Source: Streptomyces sp. SAI-127
Lineage (GTDB): Bacteria; Actinomycetota; Actinomycetes; Streptomycetales; Streptomycetaceae
DNA: 64,000 nt
Reading direction: 5' to 3'
NCBI RefSeq assembly: GCF_029894425.1
Contig: NZ_JARXYJ010000001.1
Span: 310,001-374,000, forward strand
Shown here one piece after another: positions 59,393-64,000 of the stretch; positions within the stretch are counted from its first letter, which is position 1, and every line of letters begins with the position of its first letter. Made by a program: the position numbers and the translations under genes. The notes beneath the pieces are model-generated. The model saw nothing but the letters and a program-made list of their open reading frames with translations, searched no databases and was not told the DNA's origin.

Positions 59393-60517
59393 ATGCGATT
59401 CTCGATATTCCACAACCTCGGAGCCCCCGGGCGGCTCGGCGAGTACGCCCAAGTGATGGACGAGGCCCGGGAGTTCGCAGTCGCCGCGGAACAGGCCGGT
59501 TTCTGGTCCACCTGGTACACCGAGCACCACTTCGGGCACGAGGCGATCGAGATCACGCCGAACCCGGTCCTGATGGGCGCCGACATCGCGGCCCGTACGT
59601 CACGTATCCGCATCGGCCAGGCGGCCTCCATCGCCACCTTCTGGCATCCACTGCGGCTGGCCGAGGACATCGCGATGCTCGACCAGCTCTCCGGCGGCCG
59701 TGTCGAGGTCGGCCTCGGCCGTGGTCTGTACGGCCGCGAGGCACTCAACCTCAATGCCCTGGCCGACCCGCGCGACCAGGAGCAGAACCGGGCTCTGTAC
59801 GACGAGACGGTCGAGATCCTGCGCAAGGCGTGGAGCGGCGAGTTCTTCTCCCACAAGGGCCGCTTCTACGAGTTCCCGGCCCCCGGCGTGAAGTGGAACC
59901 ACCCGCTCTCCCCGGCGACGGACGACTACACGACCGCCGGCGCCATCACGAAGATGCAGGTCACTCCCTTCCCCCTGCAGCGTCCGCACCCGCCCCTGTG
60001 GCAGGTCATCGACAGCCCCCGCTCCATCCAGGCAGCGGCTGCCGACGGCGTGCAGGGCATGTTCTGGCTCCCACCGGTGTCGGCCCTCAAGGACCGCTTC
60101 GAGCTGTACCGCGCCACGGCGAGCGAGGCCTCGGGCCGGGAGTACGCCCTCGGCGAGGGCATCGGCCTGGTACGGGACGTCTACGTCGCCGACACCATGG
60201 AGCAGGCACGCGCCGACTTCGAGGAGGCGCTGATGACGACCTACCGCTGGATCATGCACTGGCGCGGGCTGAGCAATCTCATGGAGGCCGGCGAGGAGCT
60301 CACCGACGCGCACGAGCTGTCCTTCGACTTCCTCCAGGACAGAAACCTGCTGGTCGGCACGCCCGAGTACGTCGCCGAGAAGGTGGCGGAGCTGCGCGAC
60401 GAGGTCGGCCTCGAGCACCTCCTGCTGTGGACCACGCACCCGGGGCTCGAGCACCGCAAGGCGATGCGCAGCCTGGAGCTGTTCGCGGAGAAGGTCATGC
60501 CGGAGTTCGCCGTATGA
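59393..60517 (+). CDS. LLM class flavin-dependent monooxygenase
   Basis: 374 residues from ATG 59393 (GGAAGG 7 nt upstream; ATG 59363 would add ten residues). The luciferase-like TIM barrel is shown by FAVAAEQAGFWSTWYTEHHF, RIRIGQAASIATFWHPLRLA, EDIAMLDQLSGGRVEVGLGR and the late GTPEYVAEKVAEL. It uses reduced FMN and O2 to oxidise or cleave a substrate, as RutA does with uracil. Its partner reductase is encoded divergently. It leads a four-gene block with 4-nt overlaps, so its products act with the DUF1185 pair and the hydrolase. Confidence 0.92.
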   Translation: MRFSIFHNLGAPGRLGEYAQVMDEAREFAVAAEQAGFWSTWYTEHHFGHEAIEITPNPVLMGADIAARTSRIRIGQAASIATFWHPLRLAEDIAMLDQLSGGRVEVGLGRGLYGREALNLNALADPRDQEQNRALYDETVEILRKAWSGEFFSHKGRFYEFPAPGVKWNHPLSPATDDYTTAGAITKMQVTPFPLQRPHPPLWQVIDSPRSIQAAAADGVQGMFWLPPVSALKDRFELYRATASEASGREYALGEGIGLVRDVYVADTMEQARADFEEALMTTYRWIMHWRGLSNLMEAGEELTDAHELSFDFLQDRNLLVGTPEYVAEKVAELRDEVGLEHLLLWTTHPGLEHRKAMRSLELFAEKVMPEFAV

Positions 60518-61119
60518 GCACGGGCGTCCGGAAGGTCGTGACCGTCGTGGAGGAGGTGCTGCTGGAACTCGGCCGCCCGGTGGCGACTCCGGTACGGCGG
60601 GTCGCGGTGGCCGCGGTGCTCCGCAACCCCTGGGCGGGGCGCGGTTTCGTGGCCGACCTGCAGCCCGCGGTCGAGGAGGTGGCACCGGAGCTGGCGCAGT
60701 TGCTGACCGGGAAGCTGATCGACGCGCTGGGCGGAGCCGACCGCGTCGAAGCCTTCGGCAAAGCGGCGGTCGTGGGCCTGGACGGAGAGATCGAGCACGG
60801 CGGCGCGCTGATCCACACGCCGTACTTCGGCAACGTCCTGCGGGAGTTGACCGGGGGCACGTCGATCATCGTCTTCAGCGACGACAGGCTGCCGGCCGGT
60901 GAGCCGCTCACCGTCCCGCTGTGGCACAAGACGGCCGCCGCGACCCGCTCGCACTACCAGACCGTCCAGATCCGCGTCCCGGACGCTCCCCGGCCCGACG
61001 AACTCGTCGTGGTCGCCGCCGCCGCGTCCGGCCCGCGCCCCAATGCCCGTATCGGCGACCGTCGTACGGATCCCGCCGTCCGTCTCGCCGACCTGGAGAA
61101 GCTGGAGACCGCCCGATGA
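60514..61119 (+). CDS. DUF1185 ("amino acid synthesis") family protein, copy 1
   Basis: 201 residues. NPWAGRGFVADLQP, then EVAPELAQLL, AFGKAAVVGLDGEIEHGGAL and IHTPYFGNVLREL are conserved PF06684 features. The biochemical role of the family is not firmly known. The start overlaps the monooxygenase stop by 4 nt, and the stop overlaps the second copy. Compared with copy 2, the N-terminus is longer and the middle (PAGEPLTVPLWHKTAAATRS) is diverged, suggesting unlike subunits or sequential steps. Confidence 0.88.
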   Translation: MSTGVRKVVTVVEEVLLELGRPVATPVRRVAVAAVLRNPWAGRGFVADLQPAVEEVAPELAQLLTGKLIDALGGADRVEAFGKAAVVGLDGEIEHGGALIHTPYFGNVLRELTGGTSIIVFSDDRLPAGEPLTVPLWHKTAAATRSHYQTVQIRVPDAPRPDELVVVAAAASGPRPNARIGDRRTDPAVRLADLEKLETAR

Positions 61120-61667
61120 ACGTCCGCAAGATCATCACCTTCACCGAGGACATCCACACCGAGGGCGGCCGCAACGTCGACCCGCCCGCCCGTACCGCGG
61201 TGGTGCTCGCCGTGATCGAGAACCCATGGGCGGGACAGGGCTTCGTCACCGACCTCATGCCCGGCATCGACGAAGTCGCCCCGAAACTCGGCGAGTTGCT
61301 GGCCCCACGGGTGGTGGAGGCGCTCGGGGTGCCGGTGGAGGCGTACGGGAAGGCGGCGATCGTCGGACTGGACGGGGAGATCGAGCACGGCTCGGCGCTG
61401 ATCCACACGCTGAAGTTCGGCGACCACTTCCGCAAGGCGGCTCAGGCGACGACATTGCTGCCGGCCGTGGAGAAGCGGGCGGCGGCCGGAACGGTCTTCG
61501 ACATCCCGCTGAAGCACATCACGGACGCCACGATCCGCTCGCATCACCAGACGATCGAGGTCCGCGTGCCGGACGGCCCGCGCGCGGACGAGATCGTCAT
61601 CGGCCTGGCGGCCGCGGCGCAGGGGCGGCCGCAGGCCCGGCTGGCGCCGCTGTCGACGGAACGATGA
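61116..61667 (+). CDS. DUF1185 family protein, copy 2
   Basis: 183 residues. It shares with copy 1 the blocks NPWAGQGFVTDLMP, EVAPKLGELL, AYGKAAIVGLDGEIEHGSAL and IHTLKFGDHFRKA, so the pair is a tandem duplication. The start MNVRKIITFTEDIHTEGGRN and the VFDIPLKHITDATIRSHHQT segment are typical of the family. It overlaps both neighbours by 4 nt. A heteromeric enzyme of the two copies is possible. Confidence 0.88.
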   Translation: MNVRKIITFTEDIHTEGGRNVDPPARTAVVLAVIENPWAGQGFVTDLMPGIDEVAPKLGELLAPRVVEALGVPVEAYGKAAIVGLDGEIEHGSALIHTLKFGDHFRKAAQATTLLPAVEKRAAAGTVFDIPLKHITDATIRSHHQTIEVRVPDGPRADEIVIGLAAAAQGRPQARLAPLSTER

Positions 61668-62449
61668 CCACGGTGGGCCCGTCGGTGGCGCTGAGCCACG
61701 AGGTGCACGGCACCGGTCCCGACCTCGTGCTGCTGCACGGTGTAGGGCTCGACCGGTCGATGTGGGAACGCTGCCTGCCCGCACTGGCCGAACGGCACCG
61801 CGTGAAGATGATCGACCTGCGCGGACACGGCACGTCTCCGCCGGCGGCTCCCGGGGTGTCCCTGCCGGAGCTGGCGGCTGACGTGGCGGCACTGCTGGAC
61901 GGCCCCGCGCACCTCGTGGGCTTCTCTCTCGGCGCCCTGATCGCGCAGCAACTGGCCGCTGTGAGGCCCGAGTTGACAGCCTCAGTCACCCTGGTCAGCT
62001 CCGTCGCCGGACGATCGCGGGAGGAGCGGACGGCCGTGGCACGGCGCCGGGAACGGGCCGTGACGGATTTCGAGGCGTCGGCGCTCGCGGCGGTGGAGCG
62101 CTGGTTCTCGCCGGCGTGGCGGACCAGGGAGCCCGAGCTGGCCCGGTCGGTCCTCACCACCCTGCTGAAGAACGACCACACGTCGTACCTGGCCTGCTAC
62201 GACGTGTTCGCCACCGCGGACGCGGCGCTGTGGCCCCGCCTGCCCGACATCACGGCACCGACCCTCGCTGTGACAGGCGCGGACGACCCCGGCTCGACCC
62301 CGGCGATGTCCCGACTGCTCGCCGACAGGATCCCCGGTGCCCGCGCGATGATCGTGCCCGGAACACGTCACCTGCTCCCGCTGGAACGCCCGAAGGACCT
62401 CATCGAGGCGATCCTTCACCACACGGAGGGGATGGCAGCGCCCCACTAG
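61664..62449 (+). CDS. Alpha/beta-fold hydrolase
   Basis: 261 residues. LVLLHGVGLDRSMWE is the HG oxyanion region, LVGFSLGALIAQQLA the nucleophile elbow (Ser in GFSLG), TGADDPGSTP supplies the acidic residue and PGTRHLLPLERP the catalytic His. It is of the size and type of RutD, 3-oxoadipate enol-lactonase and similar ring-pathway hydrolases. It overlaps the second DUF1185 stop by 4 nt and is probably the last gene of the tightly coupled block. Confidence 0.92.
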   Translation: MTTVGPSVALSHEVHGTGPDLVLLHGVGLDRSMWERCLPALAERHRVKMIDLRGHGTSPPAAPGVSLPELAADVAALLDGPAHLVGFSLGALIAQQLAAVRPELTASVTLVSSVAGRSREERTAVARRRERAVTDFEASALAAVERWFSPAWRTREPELARSVLTTLLKNDHTSYLACYDVFATADAALWPRLPDITAPTLAVTGADDPGSTPAMSRLLADRIPGARAMIVPGTRHLLPLERPKDLIEAILHHTEGMAAPH

Positions 62450-62530
62450 GGGCGGGGCCGCGTCGGCATGCGGCTCCGCCGCGTGGCCGCGAGCAACCAC
62501 ACACAACCCGCAGCCGAGGAGCAGCCCGCA

Positions 62531-64000
62531 TGACCCCACTCCCTCGCCACCAGCACTACATCGCCGGCGAATGGACAGCCCCCGCCTCCGGCGAGTACTT
62601 CGAGAGCGTCAACCCGACCACCGGCCGGCCCTGGTACGAGGCGGCCGACGGAACCGCCGAGGACATCGACCGCGCCGTCAAGGCCGCCCGAACCGCCTTC
62701 GAGGACCCCCGCTGGCGCGACCTCAGCCAGACCGGGCGAGGCCGCCTTCTTCGCAACCTCGCCGAACTCATCGGCGAAAACGCGGCGGAGCTGGCCCGCA
62801 CCGAGACCCTCGACAACGGCAAGCTGCTGCGCGAGATGCGCGCCCAACTCGCGGGTCTCCCCGAGTACTTCCACTACTACGCCGGACTCGCCGACAAGAT
62901 CCACGGCGAGGTCATCCCGGGCGCGAGCCGCGACCTGCTCAACTACACCCTGCGCGAACCGGTGGGCGTGGTCGGCGCGATCACCCCCTGGAACTCCCCT
63001 CTCCTGCTGACCGCCACGAAACTCGCCCCCGCACTCGCCGCCGGCAACACCGTGGTCGTCAAGCCGTCCGAACACACCTCTGCTTCCCTGCTGGCCCTCG
63101 CCCCGCTCTTCGAGCAGGCCGGCTTCCCGCCGGGCGTCGTCAACGTGGTCACCGGATACGGCGCCACGGCGGGCGCCCCGCTCACCGAGCACCCCGACGT
63201 GGCCAAGGTGACCTTCACCGGCTCCACCGAGACCGGCCGCCGTATCGCCCGAACCTGCGCGGACCGCTTCGTACGCTGCACTCTCGAACTCGGCGGCAAG
63301 TCGCCGAACATCGTCTTCCCGGACGCCGATCTCCCCTCCGCGGCCATGGGTGTGGTCGCCGGCATCTTCGCCGCCGCCGGCCAGACGTGCGTGGCGGGCA
63401 GCCGCGTGCTCGTGCACCGGGACGTCTACGACGAGATCCTGGAGCGGGTGACGGCGCGAGCCGCCAGTATCCGCATCGGCGACCCCCTGGAGGACACGAC
63501 CGAGCTGGGCCCGCTGGCCCTGGCCGACCAACTGGCGAAGGTCGAGTCGTACGTCGAGCTGGGTCTGTCGGAGGGCGGCAAGGTGGTCTGCGGTGGAGCG
63601 CGGCCCGTGACCGGTCTCGGCGGCTGGTTCTACTCCCCCACGGTCTTCACCGGCACGGACAACTCGATGCGCATCTGCCAGGAGGAGATCTTCGGTCCGG
63701 TCGCCACGGTCATGCCGTTCGCGTCCGAGGAAGAGGCCCTCGCCATAGCGAACGACTCGGTCTACGGTCTGGCCGCGGGCGTGTGGACCCGGGACGTCAA
63801 CCGCGTCCACCGCATGGCGGCGCGCCTGGAGGCGGGCACCGTCTGGGCCAACACGTACCGGTCGATGTCGCCGATGTCACCGCGCTCGGGCTTCAGGAGC
63901 AGCGGCACGGGCGTCGAACACGGCACGGAGGTCATCCGGGAGTACACCCGGCTGAAGAGCGTGTGGGTCAACACGAGCGAGGAACCTGTGGGTGATCCCT
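62531..64000 (+). CDS. Aldehyde dehydrogenase (3' end cut by window)
   Basis: 490 codons are visible to the window edge, with no stop yet; only a few residues should be missing. GAITPWNSPLLLTATKLAPA, then FTGSTETGRRIART, LELGGKSPNIVF (catalytic Glu) and AAAGQTCVAGSRV (catalytic Cys), and EEIFGPVATVMPF identify the ALDH family. It lies 81 nt past the hydrolase on the same strand, so it is probably in the same unit. It should oxidise a semialdehyde formed by ring cleavage to an acid with NAD(P)+. Confidence 0.93.

Noticed and set aside
1..64000. CRISPR array, tRNA or rRNA genes, prophage or biosynthetic (PKS/NRPS) genes
   Set aside because: No regularly spaced repeats, tRNA cloverleaf-like stretches, phage structural genes or modular synthases were seen when reading both strands.

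Overview
The window is about 70% GC, with strong third-position GC bias, many GTG starts, dense ATGA/GTGA stop-start overlaps and actinobacterial gene families (mycothiol-dependent dehydrogenase, SpoIIE-type phosphatase, glnT-glxBCD). It looks like Streptomyces or a close relative, in an accessory, catabolism-rich part of the chromosome. I see no rRNA, tRNA, CRISPR array, intact insertion sequence or origin. Genes at both ends run off the window.

Region 1 (1-12,470) is a catabolic block of two parts. Leftward genes: a truncated FAD oxidoreductase, a branched-chain-type ABC importer whose second permease and both ATPases are fused (1040..3589) plus LivH, and an SDR. Rightward genes: a zinc alcohol dehydrogenase, a sugar-type binding lipoprotein, a 30-residue ORF coupled to a GMC oxidoreductase, and a ribose-type ATPase and permease. 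A 15-bp near-palindrome, CTGAA-N5-YTCAK, lies before all four transcription units that have an upstream region in view, so this is probably one regulon. Its regulator is not visible.

Region 2 (12,471-21,527) holds a YrhB-domain gene, a DUF3885 gene, an IS5-type transposase scar, a 1070-residue GAF-linker-GAF-SpoIIE-HATPase signalling protein, a second sugar-type ABC cassette (ATPase, permease, lipoprotein) and the wreck of a subtilisin-like peptidase.

Region 3 (21,528-33,992) looks like a nitrogen-compound scavenging locus. A nine-gene leftward operon encodes a NitT/TauT-type importer, FAD-linked oxidase, creatininase-family hydrolase, cupin, an AtzH-like/amidase fusion, isochorismatase-family hydrolase and formamidase-family protein. 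A second leftward operon encodes a flavin reductase, MBL hydrolase and cytosine-deaminase/AtzC-like amidohydrolase. A divergent XRE-cupin regulator sits beside it. Both operon promoters carry AATGTT-N9-AACATT.

Region 4 (34,547-47,461) is aromatic catabolism: a TetR gene; an hpa operon for 4-hydroxyphenylacetate meta-cleavage (HpaC, HpaB, a FAH-RraA fusion, a DapA-like aldolase, HpaE, HpaD); and a P450, Rieske ferredoxin, ferredoxin reductase and mycothiol-dependent formaldehyde dehydrogenase operon with a divergent LysR regulator. The latter reads as an oxidative demethylase that could feed the hpa route.

Region 5 (47,737-64,000) starts with an ornithine-cyclodeaminase-family gene and a patch of decayed genes (48,724-49,567). 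Then come a 64-residue ORF coupled to an isochorismatase-family hydrolase; an operon of glutamine synthetase III-like, GlxB, GlxC and GlxD, a sarcosine-oxidase-like enzyme and an XRE-cupin regulator; an NCS1 permease; a SnoaL/flavin-reductase fusion; and a divergent operon of luciferase-like monooxygenase, two DUF1185 proteins, alpha/beta hydrolase and aldehyde dehydrogenase. The enzyme set resembles the Rut pyrimidine pathway in architecture. A 25-bp element is shared by two of the promoters and partly by a third.
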